Source: Nissolia schottii
Lineage: Eukaryota; Streptophyta; Magnoliopsida; Fabales; Fabaceae
Assembly: GCA_003254905.1 (NCBI GenBank)
Contig: QANU01094673.1
Coordinates: 113,447 to 177,446 of the forward strand
Direction: 5' to 3'
Length of the DNA: 64,000 bases
A model generated the notes under the pieces. That model was not told the DNA's origin, made no database searches, and worked only from the letters and a program-made list of their open reading frames with translations. Within the stretch, counting starts at the first letter, position 1. Each line of letters begins with the position of its first letter. This document shows positions 36,283-48,900 of this stretch, one piece after another. A program made the translations under genes and the position numbers.

Positions 36283-36600
36283 CACAGCAGGAATCCTTCC
36301 AACTCTAGTGTGACACAAATTTAATAGGCTGACAATATCACATTGTACATCTGGACTGGTAACAGGTTCACTATTGATCTGAAGGCCAAACAAGATTGCG
36401 ACGTCTTCTAAAGTGACCGCACTTTCCACACGGTAAATGGAATGTGAGTCTCCGGTCTCCACTGCTCCACAAGTGCACTAACAAGCGCCGATTTCTTACG
36501 AGGACAGTTGACATTTATGCGTAAAATAGACTTACATGTAATAAATGCAGGGTTATAAGATCAATGAGTTGCTCAATATGCTTAGTTCTGGGTCCCAAAA
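36283..36600 (-). pseudogene. Plant mobile domain (PMD) fragment
   Basis: The minus strand encodes ALVEQWRPETH near 36465, a frame change, then VTLEDVAILFGLQINSEPVTS. This is the same block as in MULE-1 ([21 protein letters not shown]). It is cut at 36282 by the hAT end. No TIR of its own was seen, so its parent element is unknown. Confidence 0.75.
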
Positions 36601-36644
36601 CTTTGTGCTTTTCTTGCAAGAGAAAAGTAAATTACAATTTTTCA

Positions 36645-37299
36645 TTAATAATAATAATAACAGTGTTTGTTAATAATTATAATAATAATAAGTATATTAA
36701 TTAACAATAATATTAATAATAATATTTATTACTACAACTGTAACAATAATAATAATAATAATTGTTTTTGATAATTATAATAATAATAAATATTTTAATT
36801 AATAATAATATAAATAATTATTATTTATTACTATAATCGTAACAATAATAATAATAACAACTTTTGTTAATAATTATAATAATAATAATAAATGTTTTAA
36901 TTAATAATAATATAAATAATTATCATTTATTACTACAACCGTAGTAGTAGTAGTAATAATAATAATAATAATAACTGTTTTAATTAAAAATAATATTATT
37001 AATAACATAAATAATTATTATTTATTACTACAACCTTAACAATGACAATAATAATAACAATAATAATAATAACTATTTTATTAATAATTATAACAATAAT
37101 AACTATTTTAATTAACAATAATATTTATAATTATATAAATAATTAATATTTATTACTACAACAGTAACAATGACAACAATAATAACAGTTTTTTATAATT
37201 ATAATAATAATAACAACTGTTTTAATTAACAATAATATTAATAATAATATAAATAATTATTATTTATTACTACAACTATGACAGTAACAATAACAACAA

Positions 37300-37332
<33 letters not shown>

Positions 37333-37590
37333 TCTTTTTATTAATAATTATAATAATAATAACTATTTTAGTTAACAATAATATTAATAATAATAATATA
37401 AATAAATAATTATTATTTATTACTACAATTCTAACAATAATAACAACAACAATAATAATAATAAATCGTAACCATGTATACAAGAAAGCGACATTTTATA
37501 ATAATAGTAATAATCAAAGTAACAGCAACAGAAATAATAATAATAATAATAATAATTTTAATAATGATGATGATGATGATGATGATATAA
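36645..37590 (+). repeat. AAT-type trinucleotide repeat field
   Basis: About 950 bp built almost only of AATAAT, AACAAT and TTAATTAACAATAATAT blocks with short (GAT)n near the end. Larger units of about 110 bp recur (TTTATTACTACAAC, then AACAATAATAATAAT, then TTTTAATTAA). It is a higher-order expansion of a microsatellite. Not coding. Confidence 0.9.
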
Positions 37591-37793
37591 GCATACTATT
37601 TAAGACACTTTTCTATACACAAAATCCTCATAATAAGGTGAGTGTAGGGCATACTATGTGTTTCATTTTGCATCAAAAATTAATTCAAAAATTAAACTTA
37701 TAAGAATATAACACATTAAAAATATTTACCCTTCTAGCAACAATTGCCTATAAAATATGAAGAGAAGAATCCATTGTTTTATCTGGTGTCATC

Positions 37794-40765
37794 TGTAACA
37801 TCTCGTTTTCTCGTTAGCGAAATTTCGCTAGATAATTGTCTAAGATAATCCTATTTTCGGTTGAACAATTAGGATCATGAACTCTTAGGAATAAAGTTGT
37901 CTGTAAAAATATTTCTATACGTTTTCTTAAAATTCTACAGACACTAGAATAAACCTGTTTTGTCGTCTAAGTATAACCGCGTGCTCAAAGTATCCGTAAA
38001 AGGTACGACTACAAACGAGAATTCATGAACACCACAAATGGACCAAAAATCTTTCTTATGAAAATTAGGGGATCACAAGGATGTGATCGAAATAATTTTA
38101 GAACAACCGTACGCGAAGTACCGAGACTAGAAACAATAAAACTTGATTAAAATTGATCTGCAGAGCCCGTTAATTCTTGGCCACAAAAAGTGGCCACGAC
38201 ACAAGGCCATGCATGGTTAGGAGGAGGGCCAAGTGGCCAAAGTCAACAAGTCAAAGATGAGTCACATAGTGACTAAGCTAGGTGACATCATGGCTTATGT
38301 CACTTAGGGGCAATTTCGGAATTTTGCCCCAAGGGCAAAATTGGAAAGGGGATTTTGGCCCTATGCCTATAAATACTCCCAAAATCTGAAATTTGGAGAA
38401 GAAAAATTAGAGATCTTGGCCAAATTCTGTCCAATTGCACATTCAGTCATTACACTATCCAAACCCTAACCTAGAGACTTTCCCCCACAAGACCTAACCT
38501 AAGTTCCTAAACCCTAACCTCATAAATACTCCTAGAATTTTAGAAAAGCCTCTCATACTTCTATTCTAAGGGTAAGAGCTTGGAGGCAACCAAGCAAAGT
38601 CTGTACAAAAAGTAGCTGAACCAGTTGCAGCAAGGGCAAAACGTGCATAAACCGACATAATCACTGTCTAGATGATTTAGGATGTATGATGATGATTATG
38701 CTATGGTTGTGTTAGAATATGTTAGGTTTTAAATTGCTAAGTGATGTGCTTGAATATGACAATTGATTATACTTGTATCTGGAAGTTTCTGCAGATCTGG
38801 AAATTGTTGGAATAATTGTTAGAAATAGTATTGGTTTATGTTTATGAGAATATGAGTATGAAAGTATGTGGTTTTGGTAGATGAGATATGATGTTAGGAT
38901 GACTTTCATGTGACTTTGGATTTTATATATGTGGTTGATGATTGTCTGGATCCGTTGGTTCTGTCTGTGATTCTGTAAGAATTTGGGAATGCCTAAGATA
39001 GAAATAGGCATATGACACAATTTTGAAGAAAAATGTATGCTGAGATTTTTATCACGAAAAACTAATGTTATTTTTGGATTCTACACGAAAAATTGAGTAG
39101 GAATGTCATGTTTTATGATTTTTGGAGTCCCCGATGAATTTCTCAGCAAACAAGCAAAAAACGAGATTTTTACGAAAAAGGGCAAAATGGAAATTTCACA
39201 TGTTTGGACTGAAAAATTGGGTTTGTTTTCAGAAAATATGGGTTTATAACTATCGAAAACCCTAAGGGCAAGTCTTGAGTCCATCAGGTTTTTGAGAACA
39301 AAAATTCCAAAGAAAACAGGACATTTACAGGGGCGAAACGATAATTTTGGGAGAAGGGGTAAAATTGAAATTTCGAAACGCTGAGGTCAGAATCTGAAGT
39401 TTTAGACATGGAAAATGATCTTAGGACTATCAAAAACCTTGGGTAAGGACTTGGGCCGCTCCAGATCATGATAGCTATTTTCTGACAGAAACCAGACATC
39501 TGTTTTGCTAATTGCTAGGGTTACGTTTGTTCTATTTAAGACATGAGATTATGTTCCATATGTATGAAGTTAGTGATAGTATATGATTGATGTTATGAGT
39601 CATGTGAAGTTAGTGATATCATGTGATTGATGGTATGAATTATATTAAGTTATGTATTATATGATGTGATGTACGATGAAGATGATGATATGAGGTATTG
39701 AATTGTGCTTATATGAATTGTTGCATCAAAGATTGAACTGTGCACATGATGATGATAAGAGAAAACCCCCTCTAAAAAGGTCTAGGCTCGGTTTTTGGGG
39801 AAGGTCTTAGTCCCGGTCGAATCCAGGTTCGACCCCAACGCCATCCCAGGGTGATAACCTCAGTCGTGGTTGGCGATTTACTCATGGTCCAGACCATTCA
39901 GGTTAACCGCTATCTGGTCGCTACGATGCGGGCTGTAAGCATGGTTATAGCCATGTGGCCACTACTATAAGGGACGAGGGCGAATATGCTTATAAGGCCA
40001 GCCTTGTAGAGCATACGTATAAGTGGATGCCAGCTGAAGCTTATACTAGTTTTCAGAAAATGAGATTCTTGCAGTAGTATAGCTATGTGAACTATGTGAT
40101 AGTATATGACTTAGGAGTTAGATTAGAGAACAGACGACGTAGTTAATGAAATTATAGGTTCTCCAATCACTCAATAATATAGGTAAAGTTGCTCAAGCTT
40201 AGTAAGAACATTAATAACTAGTAGGGCTTAGCATAACTATGACACTTAGAGATCTCTGAGCGGCCTAGATCATAAATGAGAAAAGAAATACCTCAGATCC
40301 CATGGTTTCCCACTGAGAGCGCTATGTTCTCACCCCACTCATTCATGACTCCAAGATTCGAGGTGGAGCAATAAGTCGGACAAAATGAGGAGGAGCAATA
40401 GCCCGAGGAAGGGGCTGAGGAATAGGCTTGTACTTAGTTAACCCTATGTGATAGTACTACTTTTGTGTTAAATATTTGTATGTGACAACTATAATAGTAC
40501 ATGTGTATTTGGTTTACCTGTTTGTTATCCCTTCTAATGTCAATTAAACATGTTATGTTACTATTCGCATTACATGTTCTACGAATACAAGGCTCTACTT
40601 TATACCATAAGGTATATAAAATAAAGTTTGAAATCGGTTCGTATTTTCTAAGTAACTATACTTTCAAACGTTAATTGGGACTAAGTACTATCCCAACCAA
40701 AGCAGATAACAACTTAGTAGGCAAGTTTGCGACTTAAGCGTGGACTAGCTAGTTAGGGTGTTACA
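37794..40765 (+). mobile_element. Solo LTR of the TGTAACAT..GTTACA gypsy family, copy 2
   Basis: 2972 bp, from TGTAACATCTCG to GTTAGGGTGTTACA, with a perfect TCATC duplication (37789-37793 and 40766-40770). A TATA-like CCTATAAATACTCCC lies near 38377, followed by a likely transcribed leader. It shares blocks with 29879-32385 and with 13860-17380. No internal genes. Confidence 0.93.
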
Positions 40766-40770
40766 TCATC

Positions 40771-41725
40771 ATTTTAATATTTTTATGTGTATAACTATTA
40801 CTCAAAATTTCTCTAAACCTTCGTAAATGAAAATTTATCTCTCATTACTGCATCTTACTCCTCATCCCAACCCCCTCTATTTATGATACTTTACTCATCC
40901 ATAAAATTTCAAACTCTTTTCCATTTCCTATTTGTCTGGTGAGTTCCTGAAATCTACTTTATCTAGAATCGAAAAAGCACAAGCCGGATTTCAGGGGTTC
41001 ACTTTGCGTCAGGTGCGTGGTGCCCACGCATTGGACCCCTGGCTTCTTCTTTTTTTCCCTCTGAAATTAGAAAAGGGGGATCCGATTTCTGGTTTTTTGC
41101 CCCATATAAAAATAAAATTTGATGAATACTCTTAATCTTGCAAAATTGATGATAGACACCCATGTGATGACAATTTTCCCGTGAATCACAATCCAACATG
41201 TGACAGGGGGAGCAGACAACACTAATTTTGAGTGTGGTCCACCATACCTCACTCTACTAATTTAAAACAAGTGAGAGAATGTTAATATTAATGGAGAGAT
41301 TAATGTGTGTTAGCCGTATAATTTGGGTTATGTTTTCCGTTTCTCGTGTGGAATTTGTGAACCTTAAGTATTTATTATTGTCGTGAACTTTATTCATCAA
41401 ATGGTAGATTCACAGTAACACATCTACCATTTGATGAATATTCTGAACCTTATAAGATTTAAAATTGCTATAATTAAAATTTGAAGATGTTTTATAATTG
41501 TGCCTTTAAAATTGATTTTTTTTTTCCATTACATATCAGTTGTGATTATTTTATGTAATAAAATTTACACAATTTTAAGATAAAAGAGAACTTAAAAGCT
41601 TATATATTAATAAAAATAAATAAATGTATGTATTATATTAAAATCATATTGTTTACCATAGGTAACATTTTCTCTCTTTTTTTATCTCTTAACATTTACC
41701 CTTTAATGTTTAATTTTTACTTTTT
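40771..41725. other. Non-coding stretch with one perfect palindrome
   Basis: Short chance frames only. The palindrome at 41392-41439 is described separately. Sequence after 41450 is AT-rich. Confidence 0.4.
41392..41439 (+). repeat. Perfect 18-bp inverted repeat with 12-nt loop
   Basis: ATTCATCAAATGGTAGAT, then 12 bases, then its exact reverse complement. The stem contains no mismatch. Confidence 0.95.
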
Positions 41726-41728
41726 TTT

Positions 41729-42248
41729 AGGGTTAAATATGTTTTTAATCCCTTATAAATTTTGAATTTTGTGTTTTTTTTTATGAAAAATCGTCCCTCA
41801 TAAAAAAAATTATAAGGTTTTAGTCATTGCCGTCATGTTAAGCCATTAACTACTCACATGACAGTTAAGTTGGCCACATGACAGATCAAGTGTCACGCAT
41901 GTAACACGATTAACTCAACTATTGCTTTCTCTGCTTACTTCTGCGAGCATACGATTATTGTCTTATTCTTCTTCTCCACTATAATTTCGTGAGTCGCCGC
42001 CCCCGTCGTTGCTAACAAAGCGACCTCACCCACACACCCTCACCTACTTCTCTCATCCCCCTTCTCTCTCACCTTTGTTACGTGACCAAGTTAATTGTCA
42101 CGTCACCAGTTAATAACTTAACATTACAACAGAGACTAAAGCCTTACAAAATAATTTTTATGAGTGACATTTTTTAACAAAAAAATTTATGATTGGCAAA
42201 ACAAAAAAAATTCAAAATTTATGAGAAACTAAAAACATATGTAACCCT
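41729..42248. mobile_element. MITE of the GGGTTAAATATG type
   Basis: It starts AGGGTTAAATATGTTTTTAA and ends with the inverted form ...AAAAACATATGTAACCCT. The terminal 150-200 bp are imperfect inverted repeats. The T-rich flanks hide the target duplication. Elements with this terminus are common in legume genomes in my recollection. No coding capacity. Confidence 0.7.
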
Positions 42249-42297
42249 TTTTTTATCATACCTCAAATGCTTTTGAATGAGAATCATACTTCATATT

Positions 42298-43646
42298 AGG
42301 GTGGGGCTATTAACCTTCTTACTTGTCTATCCACACCTTGAATATTAACTTTTTTACATTAATTTTCAAAATTACCCTAATCTTATACCCTGTACTAAGG
42401 CCACTTCTTTTTGTCTATAGTAACTCACTTTCAACAAAATTATTTACTAATTTCTTTAAAATCCTTTCTTATATTTTATTGTTTTTATTTATTCCAATGT
42501 TGAATTATTAATGTATCAAGTAACGAAACAATAATAATATCAAATAAATAGTATAAAATACTTTTACTCCTTCCATAATAAAACTAATTATATTAAAATA
42601 ATTTTACTATAACCCAAAATTTTATTTAATTTTGTCTTTTCATTTTTTAAAATTTTGAAAATTACATTTTATGGATTTATAAATTTAATGATTTAATATA
42701 AATTTAAACCTTATGTAAATAAGTTTTTCAATATATTTTTTTAAATTCCCTTATTTTTTGTAATTAAATTAATAACAATGTTTAACTCCACGTTTATTTT
42801 TTTTAAAAAAAATACATCAAGTTAAATTTTTACAAGTAATAAATGTAAGAAGATAATCTAAATAATAATTCATTTAATTAATGTGGAACTAGATTTTTCT
42901 AATTGTTCTAATTGTTCTAATTGTTTAATACAATATGTTTTGATGATGACAAATACAATATGTTCTAATTGTCCATGCTTATTGTCTATGCTTATGTTTG
43001 TATAGCTAGGTTTCCCTAGTTCTATTTAATTCAATATATATTAATGATGACAAATAGAATATAACAAATACATAATGACAGTTAGAATGCAAAAGGATGT
43101 TATTTGATAAATGGAATACATTTGATCTTGGATGATTGAACTTGATGGTATCATATAGCTTACACATCATACAATGATATATGAAAAACATCTTTTTGAG
43201 AACACATCCAATAATGAATTATATGTGCATTGAAGGATTAACTTTGGATATGTGTATATGCATGAATATCAAGTGCTATAGTGTTAGAATGCATGCATGT
43301 TAGGCAAAGAATATTATTTGATTAATATAATGATTTGATCCTTGATTAATTGTATATGCACGATGCATTGATTGATCTATAGATGCATATTAAGATATTG
43401 GAACACATTGGACTAACTATACTTTTTAGTGAATAATCTTATGTATAGGAAAGTTTAAGGCATTAAGAACAAGATGGAACAAGAAGGAACATATTCATAT
43501 GATGCCCAAAGTCAAAAGAAAGAGCATAAAATGTTTATCCCATGAAAAACATGGTAATGTCGAAGATAGGATTCATGAAGAATACTAAGTCCAAGCAATC
43601 GGTCAAAAGGATATAGTTTCTTAAGACTTATTTTTGTCAAAGGAAA

Positions 43647-43693
<47 letters not shown>

Positions 43694-45239
43694 CTTAGAA
43701 TAAAGCTCTTAAATGATCTTTTGATTCTAGGAATTAAAAATGGTTAAGATTGACTATAGGAATCAAAAGAATGGGAAAAAGAATGATTTGGCCCGGAAAA
43801 ACTTGAGTCATTTGAATGACCTGTTAAAAAAGTCATAACGACTATATTTTCTTGAGTCATTCGAATGACTAAGAGGTGCCATTCAAATGATCAAGCTTCA
43901 GAAGCTAAAAACGGCTAGTTTTCAACAGACAGAAATGAGAAATTAATTGGGTAATGGCTAGTAACGGCTAGTACACTTATAAACTCTATAAATACCCATT
44001 AAACTCACATTTCTAGCTAAATTTTTAACTCTCATCATCCTTATTCTTCATGCTATCAATGGATTAATATTTTCCATCATCATAAGAGCAAAAGAGATGT
44101 ATTATTAATACTCCTAGTAGTGTTTCAATTTGTATCATCCACTCTTTGAGAAAGTTTCTTTTTCTACAAAAATTTATACACTTGTAAAGAGAGTGAGGTG
44201 TCCCTCTACTTGCTTAGGGTGTGGTATCCCTAAGGATTGGTTCTTCAGGCTCAAACACAAAGGTAGGGGATCTTAAGTGTGAAGAGTGCTTTTTGATGTA
44301 AAAGTTTTTCAAGCACCTAAGTTAGAAACTTGATGATAGTGGAAAAATTTTAAGCAAGCCACTTAGGAATGGGACGTAGATCACAAGAGTGGTCTAACCA
44401 GAATAAATCACTGTTTGCAATCTCTCTAACTCTATCTCTTTACTTATTGTAAACTTATATTATTGTCTTGCATATTTGAGAATTGCAATATCATAAATTT
44501 GTTGATAGTTGTTTGAGTTTCACTATTACATAATTGAGCAAACTTATATTACATCCTTAATTGATATATTTCGTTACATAATAACGTTAATTGCATGAAA
44601 ATACAATATTTGTCAAAATTAAAATTATTTCTTAAATACCTAATTCACTCCCCCTCTTAGGCTATTGGTTGTCAAGACTAACAATTAATACTGTGACGAT
44701 ATAGAAAATTTAAATGTTGAATTCAATCTTTACGTCGCATATTTTTTGAAGATATAATATCTTTCACACTTATGTATTGTAATACATTTTTAAAAACTAC
44801 ATGATACAAAAATTATATAAACTTTATATTTCAAATTTGAAACCAAAAATACTAGTTTTTAATAAGCATTAACACCTAAATTTATCATATTTTAAGAATT
44901 CTTTAAAAAAGACTTTAAATTACGTTAATTTTATTTTTAAGTTTAAATTTATATTAAGTAAACTATAAATTCATAACATGAAAACAAAAATTAAGACTGG
45001 CAATAAAAAAAATTAAAATCCTTTTAAGAATTTAAACAAAATTAAGAATTTTAATAAAATTAAATTAAAAACTAGATTGAAAAGGAAGAAAAGTATTTTT
45101 TTTATATAAATTAACAAATAAATTTATTTAGTGAGAATGGCAATAACAACTCATAAGAGGGCAGTTTAATAAGCTAATGTACACAGCTAGTAGTACGAGT
45201 GTGGATAGACAAAATGCAGTGTCAATATAGCCCCACTCT
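42298..45239. mobile_element. TIR element starting AGGGTGGGGCTAT, with a solo LTR inside
   Basis: The left end AGGGTGGGGCTATTAAC and the inverted right end (AGAGTGGGGCTATATTGAC) continue to TGTCTATCCACAC on both sides, giving a terminal repeat of about 40 bp. The flanks do not give a clean target duplication. Own sequence is about 1.1 kb of AT-rich DNA without genes; the rest is the solo LTR at 42882. Confidence 0.65.
42882..44683 (+). mobile_element. Solo LTR, Ty1/copia SIRE-like
   Basis: 1802 bp from TGTGGAACTAG to AAGACTAACA, flanked by ATTAA on both sides (42877-42881 and 44684-44688). The phrase TGTTTTGATGATGACAAA and the ATTCACTCCCCCTCTTAG end block resemble SIRE/Maximus LTRs. It has a 40-bp (AT)n tract near 43650. 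The sequence CATTCGAATGACT recurs, also in the copy at 59530. No internal genes. Confidence 0.88.
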
Positions 45240-45900
45240 GGATATTATAATGTTATACTCAATAAAATCAAAACACCTTTACCCTACTATGTTATGAACT
45301 TTTATTAATCATCTAAAATATGTATAAAAAAATAATCATTTAAAATAAATAAATAAATAAATAAAGGCCAAAATATAATCGTATTCCTGGTAAAATACCT
45401 ACCAAAAATTCACCCAAAAAAAATCAAATCATTTATTTACCTTTACAAAGACAAACATTGCCAATACGATGGAACTGGCAGTAACTTCATATATTTCTGT
45501 GAGACTGACCCATTTACAGCGTATGGCCGTGCTGAGCGTTCCTTTGAACAATCAGCTGCATCACAAGTAGACTACAAAAGCCGGTGCCTCATATCAGCAG
45601 GCTTACAGTTCCAACAAGAAAAATAAAATTTATCAACAAGGATGAAATTGAAAGGATGAACTCAGAATCAAACATCACCCAAGAGTTTGACGGCATAGAA
45701 CAAACTTTACAAAACAAGCAATGCATACGGAACCTGGATTCTATCCTTTTCCATAAAAACTGTTTGAGAGAAAAGCAGAATTTATGATAGAGGAACCTAC
45801 CATTACCGGTGCAGGGTCCACCAGTTTTATATATAAGCAGTATGTGTCGTTCTCTTTCCTAACTCATTAGAGGAGATTATCCAGTTCTTAAGGAAAATGA
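44690..45900. other. AT-rich DNA and probable 3' UTR of the RING gene
   Basis: Positions before about 45240 belong to the TIR element. 45250-45470 is AT-rich filler with an (AAAT)n run. From about 45480 the sequence is less AT-rich, fitting the 3' UTR of the gene that ends at 45930. Frames such as 45584-45787 are on the wrong strand and without domain. Confidence 0.4.
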
Positions 45901-45929
45901 GAGGATCCAAAATTGTATATAGCTATAGA

Positions 45930-48900
45930 TTAAACTCTGGCATTGAGGAGGCCATTCCCAACCCTAGTCTCACCCTGTTGTTGGCTGGTATCTTCTGCAG
46001 AGACTGATCCAATTGAGTTCTCACCAACCTCACTCTTGCAAAGAGGGCATAAGGCCTTTATCTTCAGCCACTTGTCTACGCAGTCTTTATGCAAAAGATG
46101 AGAACAAGGCAGTTCTCTAAGCTCATCGTTATTTTCATAATTAGCCAGGCAGATGCAACAAACCTGCAGATAGCCACTGAAATTAGACAAACACAAAGAA
46201 TAAATTAAATTCCTGGCTACAATGAGAAAAGCATAATGTGATGCCTTTTAACATTATCAATGACGGAGTTGGTAGCATAACGTGTACAAGAGTCTAATCC
46301 AACAACAGCATCAAACCAAATCACACCTTAATTACCTGATTTCGTGAATGCTATATTCATGAATGAAAGTTTAAAATAATACAGCCAAAAGGAAAAAGTT
46401 TCTAATATAAGGTGTCAACCCATTCTCCTAAAGCTACAAAAAAGTGAAATAATACAGGCATACAATGTTGTGCCTAAAAAAAAAAAAAGACATGCAAACT
46501 AACCTACCAGCTTAAGTTGTTCCCTCCATAACCGGATGAGATAGAAGTTTTATAAGAAACATTTTCCTAGGAAGAAAATCATCTTTTACATAAAGGGTCG
46601 TGGTGTAACTAGACAAACAATGCCAGCATGTTATGAAGTTTTAATAAAGTACTCCTGAATAAGTAAACAATTAAATTGTACTTACTGCGTCCTCTCCAGA
46701 TATAACACGCTCCTTTTCAGTTCCTGCAGCCACAATTCCACCTTCAGCAGCAGCTGAGTTGCTTTCACCACTTCTTTTATTTTTCTTAATCTTAAACTTG
46801 TAAATTGGCAGAGCATTAATGGATTCAGAAGTTGCCCCTCTGGTTTGTGACAAATCCTCTCTAACACCAAGAATGGAAATTATACAAGGGAGACAACAGC
46901 AGATTGTTGAACAAAGAATGAAGGGCATAGCATAACCAATACAGCTAAAGGCAAGAAACACTATACATAACCTGCAAAGCAAAAGGAAGCACATATTATT
47001 TGGAGTTTGAAAAATCAGATGATTAAATGTAAGAGCTGATGGAAGGCTATACCTGTACAAGTTAGGAGCTTCATCAGCAGACGAATGTCCCCCAAATATC
47101 CATACATTTCCAACAACAAACCATACAGCAAAAAAGCAATCCAAGGATATTTTGAAGTATTCCACTAGTGTCTTCATTCTGCTGTGTAAGTATGAACATG
47201 GACTTAGCAGCTTCATAAAATACTTACAAGTTACAATGTTCATAACCATCAAACAAACAAAAGGGAAAAAGGAGGAAACAAAGCAAGACGCATGACATGG
47301 GCAAACGAATAATTAAATTTAGAACAGAATGTTTCCTTCAAGAAACCTTAGCTTTCTCCATAACTATTACAGATCAGTTCCTCAAGTCTCATGAATTTTA
47401 GTCAGTAATCACCATCACACAACCATTAGAGATCAGAGTAAACAGAGTTGTATTCTTTTGGGTAAGTTACTCTCCCCTGCAGTGTTAAAATATGTCTGGC
47501 ATGTGGGCTGGCCCGTTTCCCCGCATTAAACGGGCAGACTAAAGGTCAAAAACTCAGCCCCACAAAAAAAATAATAAACCAGTTAAACAGGCCAGGCTTA
47601 AACAGGCTGGGTTAGCCCATTTGATAGCCCTACCCCTCCTTAAGATATGCTTTTATTACCGTCCACTTCTTTGTTATCCTGAAAAAGTGAAAGCATACAT
47701 TTTAAGCCATTTTACGTTTTCTGTTAAATCTCCACTATTTTATGTTTATTGTCTTATTTTTTTTTTATACCAAAATATGCTTTATTAACATTTATACTTG
47801 TACATATTGAAATCTTTTATACAAGTTTTTTTATTTTCAATTATTCATATATTAAAAGAACAAATTATTACAATAACAATAATTTGTGATGATCTTAAAA
47901 AAATTAGAATTATGTACTTTTCAAATTTTTTGCAACATTTTAGGCTATAGTATGAAACAATTAATGTTAACAAATAAATGTTTATAAAATATTTGTATTA
48001 ACTTCTTGAGCAGAAACTAAAATGTCAATGTTATATTAAATTATATATTTTTTAAAATTATTAAATTAGAATTAAATAATCTTAATAAAATAGTGTCATG
48101 CATATAAGCATACCAATTCTCAAAAATTTAGAAAGATAAAATAATTTTAATAACATTAAGTAATGAATAATTAAAACAATAAAAAATTAAAGAAAATAGT
48201 ACTCTTAATAATAAAGCACTTTGCATAATGGGTAGTTTGGTAAATTTACATATTATAATTAATGATTAATAGTTATTTGGAGAAAAGAGTATGCTTTGAA
48301 AATAGAGAGGATGGTTGGGTAATAAGGGTATCTCTCAAGGGTAGAGGTGTAATTTACTCTATTATTTTTAATTGAAATTTTCTAGGAACACCATAACCTC
48401 AATTATATTTTCTTTTCAAAAAATAAAAAAATAAATAAACAAATAAAGCATGTGAAACTTATTTTTCTTTTAATGTCTAAACCACTCATATTCAGAAATC
48501 TATTAAACCCTGATTAATATGATTAAAGCCAGGTTGGCCCATTATAGGGATAAGTCCCTCCTAGTACTAGTTGTCTCCATTCACAAGACTCAAACCAAGA
48601 CCTTGCTTAAGAGGAACAAGTATCAAACTACTAGAAGTCTAAACCAACCAATAGTTAATGAGGCTTGACTTATTTTGCATTACAAGGATGCACATTAAAC
48701 GAATACAATTCTAAATAATTGAAGCAGAAATTAAATTCATAACATTGAGTTGCAAGATTCACATTCCAAACACACAAAAAACAGTGATACAATCCTAACC
48801 AGCATCAACAAGGCCTAACTTCTTTTACCGTGAGTTATCAGTGTATTATATGATTCTGATAGTACACTAAGTCTTACAGTATAGTACACTAATACATAGT

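Noticed and set aside
37238..37483. Ile/Tyr-rich frame
   Set aside because: Translation of the AAT repeat field.
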